A stretch of DNA of 64,000 bases from Xenophilus aerolatus. GTDB lineage: Bacteria > Pseudomonadota > Gammaproteobacteria > Burkholderiales > Burkholderiaceae_C. This document shows, one piece after another, positions 44,335-53,860 of this stretch. The number at the start of each line of letters is the position of its first letter. Positions within the stretch are counted from its first letter, which is position 1. Where the stretch lies: contig JASCNX010000002.1 in assembly GCA_029968055.1 (NCBI GenBank), positions 682,001 through 746,000 of the forward strand, read 5' to 3'. Under the pieces are notes generated by a model. It made no database searches, was not told where the DNA came from, and saw nothing but the letters and a program-made list of their open reading frames with translations. The translations under genes and the position numbers were made by a program.

Positions 44335-46482
44335 ATGCAACGGTTGACGAACACACATGGCGGGCGGTCCGGGCGCACGCGCTTGACGCGGCTCGTGCTG
44401 GCGGGGGCCGCTGCGTCCTGGCTGGCGATGGCGCTCGCGGCGCACGCGCAGCCCGCGCCCGACGCCGAGGCGGTGGCCAGCAGGCAGGAGCAGGCCCGGC
44501 TGGCCGACACCGACACGCTGCTGGCCCTCACGAACGACGGCGCCATCCTTTATTCGCAGGACAAGGTCAAGCTCAGCGGCTACCAGTACTGCAGCCAGGC
44601 CGTGGCGCTGGCCGAGGCCGGCGAGTTCCGCCAGAGCGTGCGCGCGGCGAGCAAGGCGCTGCACCTGGCCAACACGACGCGCGACCCCAACCTGCTGGCG
44701 ATGGCCAACCGCGACCTGGCCATCGTCTACAGCTATTCGGGCCAGCTCGAGAAGGCCGAGCAGTTCGCGCGCGATGCGCTCAAGCAGCCGGTGCGCGATC
44801 CCAAGCTGGTGGTGGGGCCCGCGAACAAGGTGCTGGGCGACGTGGCGGCGCGACGCGGCGACTACGCCGGTGCGGTGCGCAGCTACGACGAGGCGCTGGC
44901 CGGCAGTTCCGACCGTTATGCGCCGCTGGTGCGCGCGTCGCTGGCCAATGCGCTGATCGAATCGGGCGACACCGGGCGTGCACGCCAGCTGCTCGATGCG
45001 ATGGGCACGCCGCGCGAGGCGCCGCTGGCCGCGCAGCTGGAGCGCACGCGCGCCAACCTGCTGCTGGCCGAGAAGAAGCCGGCGGAGGCCAAGGCGCTGT
45101 ACACCGCGCTCACCACGCGGCAGATGGGCACCGACACCGAGTACTACCGGCTCTGGGCTTGGGACGGCGTGGCGCGCAGCGACCTCGCGCTGGGCCAGAC
45201 GCAGGCGGCGGCCGATGCGCTGGGCCGGGCCATAGGCAGCGTGGACCAGGTGCGCTCGCGCTTTCGCAGCGAAGAATTCAAGATGGGCCTGTTCTCCGAC
45301 CTGCAGTCGGTGTTCGAGCGGGCCGTGGGGCTGTACAGCGACGTGGGCGACGCCCAGCGCGCCTTCGAGATCAGCGAGCGCAGCCGCTCGCGCGCGTTGC
45401 TCGACGCGGTGCGCGGCCGGGCGAAGGTGAGCGAACAGGCCGCGACCACCATCGACCTGGCGACGCTGCAGCGCTCGCTCCAGGCCGACGAGCGGGTGGT
45501 GGAGTTCCATGCGCTGCCCGAGCGCCTGCAGGCCTGGGTGATCGGGCCCGACGGCATCAAGGCGTACAGCATTGCGGTGAAGCGCGACGAGCTCACCGAC
45601 CTGGTCGACACCTTCCGCAACTCGGTCGTGCGCGGCCGCCGCACGGCCGTGGGCAATGCCGACAAGCTGGGCGCCGCGCTGCTCGGCCCGCTGGGCCTCA
45701 CGCCCGGCCAGCGCCTGGTGATCGTGCCGCACGGCCCGCTGCACTACCTGCCCTTCCAGGCGCTGCGGCTCGATGGCCGCTACGTGATCGAGACGCACCC
45801 GGTGGCGGTGTCGCCGTCGATGAGCATCGCGGTGCAGCTGGCCCAGCGTTCGCCGCGCATCGATCCCACGCTCACCGCCTTCGGCAACCCGCGCATCGAG
45901 GACAAGTACGACCTGCCCGGCTCCGAGGCCGAGGTGAAGCAGCTCGCGCGCCTGTTCCCGCGCAACAGCGTCTTCATGGGCGCGGCCGCCACCAAGACGC
46001 AGTTCCGCGAGGTGGCCTCGCGCGCGCCGCTGATGCACGTGGCCGCGCACGCCGAGGCCGACCAGGTCGACCCGCTCTATTCGCGCATCCTGCTGGCCAA
46101 CGAAGGCGGGCGGCAGAACTTCCTCGAGGCGCACGAGATCCTCGAGCTGCCGATGCAGGGCACGGCCCTGGTCACGCTCTCGGCCTGCGAGTCGGGCCTG
46201 GGCCGCATCGCGACGGGCGACGAGGTGCTGGGCTTCACGCGGTCCTTCCTGTCGGCGGGCAGCTCGAGCCTCATCGCGTCGCTGTGGCCGGTGTCGGACG
46301 ACGCCACCGAGGTGCTCATGGGCACGCTGTACGGCGAGCTCGCCAAGGGGCGTGACCTGCAGCGCGCCATGCAGGCCGGCCAGCTGGCCGTGCTGAAGGA
46401 CCCGAAGATGTCGCATCCGTTCTTCTGGGCGCCGTTCAACCTGATCGGCAACTGGCGCCTCACCGTCGGGAGCGACGCATGA
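44335..46482 (+). CDS. Exported TPR-CHAT caspase-like protease candidate
   Basis: The protein has 715 residues from an ATG at 44335 with GTGGGGG upstream; this start gives a clean signal peptide (cleavage after AHA, residue 38). Residues about 60-330 are helical TPR-like repeats (for example AVALAEAGEFRQSVRAASKAL). The C-terminal CHAT domain (about 390-710) has the catalytic His572 in HVAAHAE and Cys618 in LSACESGLG. CHAT proteases cleave partner proteins. The stop overlaps the TpsB start by 4 bp, so a role in processing or quality control of the secreted TpsA in the periplasm is a strong inference. Confidence 0.85.
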   Translation: MQRLTNTHGGRSGRTRLTRLVLAGAAASWLAMALAAHAQPAPDAEAVASRQEQARLADTDTLLALTNDGAILYSQDKVKLSGYQYCSQAVALAEAGEFRQSVRAASKALHLANTTRDPNLLAMANRDLAIVYSYSGQLEKAEQFARDALKQPVRDPKLVVGPANKVLGDVAARRGDYAGAVRSYDEALAGSSDRYAPLVRASLANALIESGDTGRARQLLDAMGTPREAPLAAQLERTRANLLLAEKKPAEAKALYTALTTRQMGTDTEYYRLWAWDGVARSDLALGQTQAAADALGRAIGSVDQVRSRFRSEEFKMGLFSDLQSVFERAVGLYSDVGDAQRAFEISERSRSRALLDAVRGRAKVSEQAATTIDLATLQRSLQADERVVEFHALPERLQAWVIGPDGIKAYSIAVKRDELTDLVDTFRNSVVRGRRTAVGNADKLGAALLGPLGLTPGQRLVIVPHGPLHYLPFQALRLDGRYVIETHPVAVSPSMSIAVQLAQRSPRIDPTLTAFGNPRIEDKYDLPGSEAEVKQLARLFPRNSVFMGAAATKTQFREVASRAPLMHVAAHAEADQVDPLYSRILLANEGGRQNFLEAHEILELPMQGTALVTLSACESGLGRIATGDEVLGFTRSFLSAGSSSLIASLWPVSDDATEVLMGTLYGELAKGRDLQRAMQAGQLAVLKDPKMSHPFFWAPFNLIGNWRLTVGSDA

Positions 46483-48185
46483 AGCGGCCTGGCATCGCAT
46501 CGCGCCGGCGCCCGGCCGCGTGGGCCACCGCCGCCCTCGGCGCGGTGGCGTCCTGCGGTGCGCTGGCCCAGGCGCCCTCGCAGTCCTTGCCCGGCACCAC
46601 CACGCTGCTGCCCACGGGCGATCCGTGCGCGGCCTGTGCCGCACCGGTGACGCCGGCCGCGGCCGCGCCGCAGGGCCCGGCTGCGGCATCGCCGGCCTTC
46701 CGCCTCAACGACCTGCGCCTCAACGGCGCGCAGGCGCTGAGCGCCGAAGACCTGCGCGGCGTGACCGGCCCCTACCTGGGCCGCGATGTCACGCTGGCCG
46801 ACCTGGAGGCGCTCGCACGCGACATCACCGCCCGCTACCGCGAACGCGGCTATTTCCTCGCGCAGGCCATCGTGCCGGTGCAGACGGTGCAGGACGGCGT
46901 GGTCGAGATCAGCATCGTCGAGGGCCGCATCGGCAAGATGGACGTGACCGTCGCGCCCGAGGCGCCCATCGGCGAGGCGCGGGTGCGCAGCTTCCTCGCG
47001 CCGCTCGCGGTCGGCCAGGCCGTGAGCGGCCCGGCCTACGAGCGCGCCATGCTGCTGCTGTCGGACCAGCCGGGCCTGCGCGTCGGCTCCTCGCTGCAGG
47101 AAGGCACGCAGACCGGCACCACCGACCTGGCGGTGGAGGTCAATGCCGGGCAGCGCTGGAGCTTCTCCGCCGAGGCCGACAACCACGGCACGAAGGAGTC
47201 GGGCCGCTACCGCGTCGGCGGCACCGCGCGCTGGAACAGCCCCTTCGGCATCGGCGACAACCTGGACGTGCGTGCCATGGTGTCGAACGGCAACGCGCTG
47301 CAGTTCGGTCGCGTGTCCTACGAGGCGCCGATCGGCACCAGCGGCCTGCGTGCCGGCGTCGGCATCTCGCGCGTCAACTACGAGCTCGGCGGCGAGTTCG
47401 AGCAGCTGGGCGCGCAGGGCAAGGCCGACGTGGTCGACGTGTCGCTGAGCTACCCGCTGATCCGCCAGCGCCAGCACAACCTCTTCCTGCGCCTGTCGGC
47501 CGACAGCAAGCGCCTGACCGACGACTTCACGGCCGTCAACTTCTCGGCCCGCAAGCGCGTCAACGGCCTCGGCCTGGGCTGGACCTGGGAGCGCCGCGAC
47601 GACCTGCTCGGCGGCGGCTACTGGGCCAGTGCCGGGACCTTCTACCACGGCAAGCTGTCGCTGCGCGACGCCGACAGCCTCCAGTCCGACCAGGGCCTGG
47701 GCGGCCACGGCACCGAAGGCGGCTTCTCCAAGACGACCTTCCAAGTGTCGCGCCTGCAGGCGGTGCTGCCGCAGCATTCGCTCTACCTGTCGCTGGGCGG
47801 CCAGTGGGCCAGCAAGAACCTCGATGCCTCCGAGAAACTGTCGCTCGGCGGCGCGCGCGCGGTGCGCGCCTACCCGTCCAGCGAGGCGCTGGTGGACCAG
47901 GGCCTGATCGCCACCGTGGAGTGGCGATGGTCGTACAACGCCGAGTTCACGCCCTTCGTGTTCTACGACGCGGCGCGCGGCAAGACGGTGAAGGAGCCGT
48001 CGTTCTACGACATCGGTTCGCCCTGGCGCAGCCTGCGCGGCGGCGGCGTCGGCCTGTCGTGGGTGCGGCCGGGCAACTTCGCCATCAACGCCACGCTGGC
48101 CTGGCGCGCAGGCACGGAGCCGGCGCGCACCGACGGCGGCAAGCACGGCGCGCGGCTGTACGTGCAGGCACAGAAGAGCTTCTGA
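46479..48185 (+). CDS. TpsB: ShlB/FhaC-family outer-membrane transporter of two-partner secretion
   Basis: The protein is 568 residues with a signal peptide ending near CGALA. A Pro/Ala linker precedes a POTRA domain (about 73-150, with FRLNDLRLNGAQALSAEDL and ITARYRERGYFLAQAIVP). A 16-strand barrel region follows, ending in an aromatic Phe (VQAQKSF), the usual barrel signature. It exports the adjacent TpsA. The start overlaps the CHAT stop (ATGA). A 38-codon ORF lies between it and tpsA. Confidence 0.92.
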   Translation: MKRPGIASRRRPAAWATAALGAVASCGALAQAPSQSLPGTTTLLPTGDPCAACAAPVTPAAAAPQGPAAASPAFRLNDLRLNGAQALSAEDLRGVTGPYLGRDVTLADLEALARDITARYRERGYFLAQAIVPVQTVQDGVVEISIVEGRIGKMDVTVAPEAPIGEARVRSFLAPLAVGQAVSGPAYERAMLLLSDQPGLRVGSSLQEGTQTGTTDLAVEVNAGQRWSFSAEADNHGTKESGRYRVGGTARWNSPFGIGDNLDVRAMVSNGNALQFGRVSYEAPIGTSGLRAGVGISRVNYELGGEFEQLGAQGKADVVDVSLSYPLIRQRQHNLFLRLSADSKRLTDDFTAVNFSARKRVNGLGLGWTWERRDDLLGGGYWASAGTFYHGKLSLRDADSLQSDQGLGGHGTEGGFSKTTFQVSRLQAVLPQHSLYLSLGGQWASKNLDASEKLSLGGARAVRAYPSSEALVDQGLIATVEWRWSYNAEFTPFVFYDAARGKTVKEPSFYDIGSPWRSLRGGGVGLSWVRPGNFAINATLAWRAGTEPARTDGGKHGARLYVQAQKSF

Positions 48186-48187
48186 CC

Positions 48188-48304
48188 ATGGCCCGCGATC
48201 TCGACAAAACCGTGGCTGCAGCGCCCGTCCCGTCCGCGCGAGCAGCGATCGAAACGACAGCACGAAGAGCGTCCCTGAACGGGCGTCTTGGGGCATCGAC
48301 ATGA
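48188..48304 (+). CDS. 38-residue ORF coupling tpsB to tpsA
   Basis: The ATG lies 2 bp after the tpsB stop and the TGA overlaps the tpsA ATG (ATGA). The peptide is basic and Ala/Arg rich (MARDLDKTV start, NGRLGAST end) with no signal peptide or recognised domain. It could be translated only to carry ribosomes across the 115-bp gap into tpsA, or it could be a chance ORF. AGAAGAG lies nine bases upstream as a weak ribosome site. Confidence 0.4.
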   Translation: MARDLDKTVAAAPVPSARAAIETTARRASLNGRLGAST

Positions 48305-51300
48305 GCGCACGTCTTTCATCACGCACCGCGCGGCGCCACTGGCGGATGCGCCCGCTGGCGCTGTCCCTGGCCTGCATCGGGGCCGCGGCGCCGACGGCCT
48401 GGGCGCAGGTCATCAACCCGACTTCGATCGCCGGCTTTCCGGCCGTGGGCAGCGTCGCGGCGGGAACGATCTCGGGGGCGCAGATCAATGGCACGGCGAT
48501 GACCATCGACCAGGCCAGCTGGCGCGCCGTCATCAACTGGAACGGCTTCTCGCTCGCGGGCGGCAACAGCCTGAACTTCAACCAGGCGATGGGGGCGGGC
48601 AGCGTCACGCTCAACCGCGTCACCACGGCCGCCAACCCGTCGCAGATCTTCGGCACCCTCAGCGCGCCGGGGCATGTGTTCATCGTCAACCCGGCGGGCG
48701 TGCTGTTCGGCGCGGGCTCGCAGGTCAACGTCGGCGGCCTGGTGGCCTCGACGCTGGACATCGGCAACAACGCCTTCGCCGGCGGCGACCGCGTCAACAC
48801 GCCGCTGGCCGGCGGCGGTGCGCTCACCTTCACGCGCACCGATGGCGTCACGGGCACGGTCACCGTGGACAAGGGCGCCAGCATCACCACCACGCCCGGC
48901 GGCACCGTCGTGCTGATGGGCGAGGCGGTGAGCAACGCCGGCCAGATCAACGTCGCGCAGGGCAGCGTCGGCCTGCTCTCGGGCCTGAGCGCCACGCTCG
49001 ACTACGCGGGCGACGGCCTGACCACCCTCAAGGTCAGCAGCACCGCAGGCAATGTCGCCGCCAAGGCGCTGGTGACCAACCTCGGTCAGATCACGGCCGA
49101 TGGCGGTCGCGTGAACATCGCGGCGCTGTCGACCGAGGCCGGTGCGCTGGTCGTCAACCAGCAGGGTGTGGTCCAGGCGCGGTCGCTCGAATCGCGCGGC
49201 GGGCAGATCGTGCTCACCGGCGGCGGCGGCAACGAGGTGCGCGTCGCGGGCACGCTCGATGCGAGCGGCACGGGCGCCAAGGTGGCGGGCGGCTCGGTGC
49301 AGATGGCCGGCGGCGCGCTGCGCATCGACGGCGCGAGCGTCGACGCCAGCGGCACCGCGGGCGGGACCATCGTCGGCATTGCGGGCGGCGTGATGATGTC
49401 GCCCGACAACAGCTTCAAGGCCGACGGCAGCACCGGCAAGGGCGGCGGCATCGGCCTGCTCGGCGTGACCAGCGTGCACGCGGACGGCACCCTCTCGGCC
49501 ACCGGCGCGACCGACGGCGGTGTGGTCCTTCTCAGCGGCAAGTCGGTGGAGGTCGGCCAGGGCGCGAACGTGAACGCCGGCGGCGGCTCCGGCGCCAACG
49601 GCCAGTGGCAGGTGCAGAGCACCAACGACCTGAACGTCACCGGCGGCAACATCGCCTACCAGTCGGCGGGCTACGTCGACGGCGACGCCACCTCGCGCGT
49701 CGCCGACGCCGCGCTCGGTCGGGCGCTGAGCCAGGGCACGGACGTCACGCTGTCCAGCAAGGCGGCCGTCATTCCCGGCGAACCCGCCACGGGCGGCACG
49801 GGCGTCACCTTCGCCGATGGTGCCCAGGTCATCAAGACCGGCGGCCCGGCCGCCACCTTGCAGGTCGACTCGCGCACCAATGTCGCCATGGGCAGCGGCT
49901 CGGCCATCCGCTCGCAGGGCGGGGCGCTGAACGTCGGCTTCAACGCCGATGCGCAGGGCGCACCGCTGCCCGCGCAGCAGGCCATCCAGCAGCCGGGCGA
50001 CGCGGACCTGCGCATCGGCAGCATCCTCCTGCAGGGGGCGACCATCGAGTCCGGCGGCGGCGACATCCGCTTCTACGGCCAGGGCGATGCCGTGAACGGG
50101 CGCGCGGTCGGCGTGGTCACCGCGCCCGGCATCCTGCTGCAGGACAGCCGCGTCGCCACCTGCGCGGCGGGCAGCGACTGCAGCGGCGCGGGCGGCGAGA
50201 TCAGCCTGCGCGGGGAAGGCGGCACGACGCGGATCACCGACAACCTGGCGGTCAGCGGCATGGGCGTCTCCGTCACCGGCAGCGTGGTGGAAACCGGCAC
50301 TGGCGCCATCCGCATCGACGGGCGCGGCGGCATGGGCTCGGCCGGGCTGTCGATCTTCGCCACCGAGGGCGGGCCGACGATGCTGCGCTCGGCCAGCGGC
50401 GACATCGCGCTTACGGGCAGCTCCCGCTCCTGGCTGGCCGCCGACCCGTCGGTGCTGGCGCAGGGCACCCCGGCCGGCGGAACGACCGGCTACGGCGCGG
50501 GCACCGGCGTGAACGTCTTCGGCGCGACGGTGGCCACGGGCGGCAACGTCGCCATCAGCGGCAGCGGCGGCGACCTGTCCCGCATCACCGGCGAGCCGCT
50601 GCGGATGGCCGCGCTGGCGGGCGCGGGCGAGAACTACGACGCGGGCAACGGGGTCGTGCTCACGGCCAGCGACATCTCGGCCGGCCGTGGGCGCACGCTG
50701 CAGGTAGATGGCACCGCGGGCAGCCGGGGCTACACCTTCGCGGTCGACGGCGGCGGGAACGGCATTCCCATCGCCGGGGCGAACGACGCCTTCGGCATCG
50801 GCGTCGGCGCGACACCGGGCAAGGCGCTCACCGCCGAGGGCGGCACGGTGCGCCTGGCCGGCAACAACAGCGACGTGGCCATCTACCGCGCCACCGCCGA
50901 CGGCAGCATCGGCCCCGACGGCCCCAGCCGCACGATCAGCACGGCCAGCGCCACCGGCGCCGGCGGCACCATCGACATCCGCGGCCGCAACATCGTGGTG
51001 GACAGCCTCGACGGCGCCACCGCGCGGCTCGACAGCAGCGGCGTGGGCCAGGCCGGCACGGTCAGCCTGCGCGCCACCGCCCAGGCCGGCAACCCCGACA
51101 GCGGCATCGTGGCCCTGGGTGCCAGCGCGCTACTGCAGGCCGATGCGCTGGGCAGCGGCAACGGGGGCCGCATCGACGTCGTCGGCGACACCAGCCTCGT
51201 CGGCTACGGCACGCTCACCGCGCGCGGCGGCGCGGGCGGCGGCAACGGCGGGATGGTGGAAACCTCGGCGCCGACCTTCGAGCTGGCCGGCCTGCGCGTG

Positions 51301-53835
51301 GACGCCTCGGGCGCGGCCGGCAAGGCCGGCACCTGGCTGGTCGACCCGTACGACGTGACCATCGTCCACGGCGCCGCCGCCGGCACCCTCGCCACGAACC
51401 CGTTCACGGCACTGACCACCTCGGTCATCCAGGACGGCGACATCAACGCGGCCCTGAACGGGGGCTCGAACGTCACCATCGCCACCACCCAGGCCTCGGG
51501 CGGCACGCAGGCCGGCGACATCACGATGTTCAATGGCGTGCAGATCAACTACAACCAGAACACGACCGGCGAGCGCACGCTGACGCTCAACGCCACCAAC
51601 AGCGTGCGCTCGGATTTCGATGTGACGATCGCCGCGGCCGGCGCCGACCGCAAGCTGAACGTGGTCTTCAACGCCGATGCCGAGAACGGCGGGCTCGCCA
51701 CCGGCGGCGGGCAGGTCAGCTACAGCGGCAGCATCTACTCCAACGGCGGCAACGTCAGCATGCGCGGCGCGGCCGCCAATCCGGCGGCGGCGGTGAGCGT
51801 GCGGCTGAACGGCCAGGCGATCGACACGCGCGCGGGCAACACACAGGTGGTCGATGCCGTCGATCCGGCCCGCTTCGCCAACAGCGGCGGCAGCGATGCC
51901 CAGCCCGGCGGCAACGTGGCCATCTCCGGCCGCACGGTCTTCACCTCCGCCATCAACAGCTACGACGGCGTGGTGGTCGACGGCACCAGCATCCGCAGCG
52001 GCTCGGGGAACATCGACATCTTCGGCAGCACCGACGGCGGCTCGGGCGTGGTCATCCAGGCCACGCAGGGCGCGGGCGGGCTGTTCAGCACGAGCGGCAA
52101 CATCAACGTCACCGGCATCGGCGGCTACACGCCGAGCGGCAGCTATGCGCCGGGCTACGGCGTGGTGATCGGCGCGCCGCCCTTCAACGCGGCGGGCCAG
52201 CCGCGCATCGCCAGCGTCGACGGCAACATCGCCGTGCGCGGGCTGCGGCAGGCCGGCGAGGGCGGCGGCACCGGCCTGGGGCCGGGGGCGGGCGTGCGCG
52301 TGGGCGGCAACGCCCAGCTCACGACCACCGGGCGCGGCGACATCGAGATCACGGGCGAGATGCAGGGCCGCGGCGCCGGCGTGCAATTCGCGCCGACCTT
52401 CAGCGACACCTTCGGCACCCAGCAGGGCGGCATCGTCTCGGGCGGGCGCAACGTGGTGCTGCGCGCGGCCAACGACGGCAGCGCCGACGCACTGGCACTG
52501 GGCGTGGGCAGCCAGGCCAGCGCCGCGGCGGTGATGAACCTGCGTCCCGGCGGCCTGAACCTGGCCGGCACGACCGAGGCCTACGCCGCCACCGCCGTGG
52601 ACCGCACGGCCAACCCCATCACGGTCGGCGGCACGGCGGCCACCGGCTTCGCGGTGTCGGCCGCCGAGCTCACGCGCATCGCGGCGCCGACGCTGGTGTT
52701 CGGCAGCAACGCGCATGCGGCCGACATCACCGTGGTGGGCGCGATCAACACGGCCTCCGCACTCACGCTGCAGAACGGGGGCGGCGGCAACATCGCGCTC
52801 AACGCGCCGGTCACGGCGCCCACGTTGGGCCTGGTGTCGGCGGGCAACATCACGCAGACGGCGGCGGCGCCGATCACGGCCGGCACGCTGCTGGCGTCGT
52901 CCAGCGGCGGCAGCGTGCTGCTCGACCAGGCCGCCAACAACGTGAGCGCCGCCACGCTGGGCGGCGGTGCGGCCGGCGCCTTCCGCTACCAGGACGTCGA
53001 TGCGCTGCGCGTGGGCAACGTCTCCGTGATCGGCTACGACGCCGCGGGCAACCTGCCGCAGGCGGTGGCGACCGGCTCCATGGCGGCCGACACGGTGTAC
53101 GTGCGCACGCTCTCGGGCGATCTCACGCTGGCCACCAACGTGAGCAGCAGTTCGGGCACCGACCTGATCGCCGCCTCGCGCTTCCAGAATGCCGGCGCCT
53201 TCACCATCACCGGCGCGCCGTGGCGGGTGTGGGCCGACACCTGGGTGGGCGAGACGCGCGGCGGGCTGGCCGGCTCGGGCATCACGCCCAACCTCTACCA
53301 CTGCGCCTACCTGGGCCTGTGCACGGTGAGCATCTCGCCGGGCGACAACCACTTCATCTATGCGCAGCAGCCGGTGGCGACGGTGGTGATCGCCGACGCG
53401 AACCGCTTCTACGGCGCGCCCAACCCGCTGTTCACTTACAGCATCACGGGCCTCATCCTCGGCGACCGGGGCCTGGGCTTTGCCGGCGCGCCGAGCACCA
53501 CGGCCAACGCCTTCAGCCCGCCGGGCTTCTACCCGATCACCGGCAGCTTCACGTCGGCCGAGGGCTACCTCGTCAACGTCGTGCCCGGCAGCCTGCGCGT
53601 GAGCGCGCCGCCCAGCCTGCCGCTGCCCGACCTGCTGCGCGAGGTGCCCAACACCTACACCTTCGACCGCAACATCGGCGCGCCGCCGATCTGCTTCGCG
53701 ACCGGGCCGCTGGGCGGCGACCGGGCGCAGCAGGGCGACGACCTGCTGGCGCGCGAATGGTCGCGCGTGCGCTCGCGGCCCAACCTCACGAGCTGCATCG
53801 ACACCGAGCGCAAGAACGGCTGCGCGGACTTCTGA
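48301..53835 (+). CDS. TpsA: filamentous-haemagglutinin-like secreted exoprotein
   Basis: The protein has 1844 residues with an extended signal peptide (cleavage after AWA, residue 35). The TPS recognition domain follows (about 36-260), with INPTSIAGFP, NPSQIFGTLSAPGHVFIVNPAGVLFG and VGGLVASTLDIGN, a standard haemagglutination-activity start. A long Gly/Ala/Asn/Thr-rich beta-helix (about 260-1650) fills the middle. An MBG-like segment near 1690-1780 has ANRFYGAPNPLFTYSITG. The C-terminus carries a Cys pair (Cys1832 and Cys1841). It is secreted through the adjacent TpsB. Adhesion or contact-dependent function is inferred from the family. Confidence 0.9.
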   Translation: MSARLSSRTARRHWRMRPLALSLACIGAAAPTAWAQVINPTSIAGFPAVGSVAAGTISGAQINGTAMTIDQASWRAVINWNGFSLAGGNSLNFNQAMGAGSVTLNRVTTAANPSQIFGTLSAPGHVFIVNPAGVLFGAGSQVNVGGLVASTLDIGNNAFAGGDRVNTPLAGGGALTFTRTDGVTGTVTVDKGASITTTPGGTVVLMGEAVSNAGQINVAQGSVGLLSGLSATLDYAGDGLTTLKVSSTAGNVAAKALVTNLGQITADGGRVNIAALSTEAGALVVNQQGVVQARSLESRGGQIVLTGGGGNEVRVAGTLDASGTGAKVAGGSVQMAGGALRIDGASVDASGTAGGTIVGIAGGVMMSPDNSFKADGSTGKGGGIGLLGVTSVHADGTLSATGATDGGVVLLSGKSVEVGQGANVNAGGGSGANGQWQVQSTNDLNVTGGNIAYQSAGYVDGDATSRVADAALGRALSQGTDVTLSSKAAVIPGEPATGGTGVTFADGAQVIKTGGPAATLQVDSRTNVAMGSGSAIRSQGGALNVGFNADAQGAPLPAQQAIQQPGDADLRIGSILLQGATIESGGGDIRFYGQGDAVNGRAVGVVTAPGILLQDSRVATCAAGSDCSGAGGEISLRGEGGTTRITDNLAVSGMGVSVTGSVVETGTGAIRIDGRGGMGSAGLSIFATEGGPTMLRSASGDIALTGSSRSWLAADPSVLAQGTPAGGTTGYGAGTGVNVFGATVATGGNVAISGSGGDLSRITGEPLRMAALAGAGENYDAGNGVVLTASDISAGRGRTLQVDGTAGSRGYTFAVDGGGNGIPIAGANDAFGIGVGATPGKALTAEGGTVRLAGNNSDVAIYRATADGSIGPDGPSRTISTASATGAGGTIDIRGRNIVVDSLDGATARLDSSGVGQAGTVSLRATAQAGNPDSGIVALGASALLQADALGSGNGGRIDVVGDTSLVGYGTLTARGGAGGGNGGMVETSAPTFELAGLRVDASGAAGKAGTWLVDPYDVTIVHGAAAGTLATNPFTALTTSVIQDGDINAALNGGSNVTIATTQASGGTQAGDITMFNGVQINYNQNTTGERTLTLNATNSVRSDFDVTIAAAGADRKLNVVFNADAENGGLATGGGQVSYSGSIYSNGGNVSMRGAAANPAAAVSVRLNGQAIDTRAGNTQVVDAVDPARFANSGGSDAQPGGNVAISGRTVFTSAINSYDGVVVDGTSIRSGSGNIDIFGSTDGGSGVVIQATQGAGGLFSTSGNINVTGIGGYTPSGSYAPGYGVVIGAPPFNAAGQPRIASVDGNIAVRGLRQAGEGGGTGLGPGAGVRVGGNAQLTTTGRGDIEITGEMQGRGAGVQFAPTFSDTFGTQQGGIVSGGRNVVLRAANDGSADALALGVGSQASAAAVMNLRPGGLNLAGTTEAYAATAVDRTANPITVGGTAATGFAVSAAELTRIAAPTLVFGSNAHAADITVVGAINTASALTLQNGGGGNIALNAPVTAPTLGLVSAGNITQTAAAPITAGTLLASSSGGSVLLDQAANNVSAATLGGGAAGAFRYQDVDALRVGNVSVIGYDAAGNLPQAVATGSMAADTVYVRTLSGDLTLATNVSSSSGTDLIAASRFQNAGAFTITGAPWRVWADTWVGETRGGLAGSGITPNLYHCAYLGLCTVSISPGDNHFIYAQQPVATVVIADANRFYGAPNPLFTYSITGLILGDRGLGFAGAPSTTANAFSPPGFYPITGSFTSAEGYLVNVVPGSLRVSAPPSLPLPDLLREVPNTYTFDRNIGAPPICFATGPLGGDRAQQGDDLLAREWSRVRSRPNLTSCIDTERKNGCADF

Positions 53836-53860
53836 CGCGCCCGCGCGTGGGCCGGCGCGT

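Noticed and set aside
46077-48995. 972-codon open frame on the minus strand across the CHAT and TpsB genes
   Set aside because: It is antisense to genes with clear domains. Long antisense frames are expected at about 70% G+C, and its composition (poly Ala, Arg, Pro) shows no domain.
48301-53835. CRISPR-like or tandem DNA repeats inside tpsA
   Set aside because: The gene has repetitive Gly/Asn/Thr codon patterns from its beta-helix, but no regular identical repeats and spacers.
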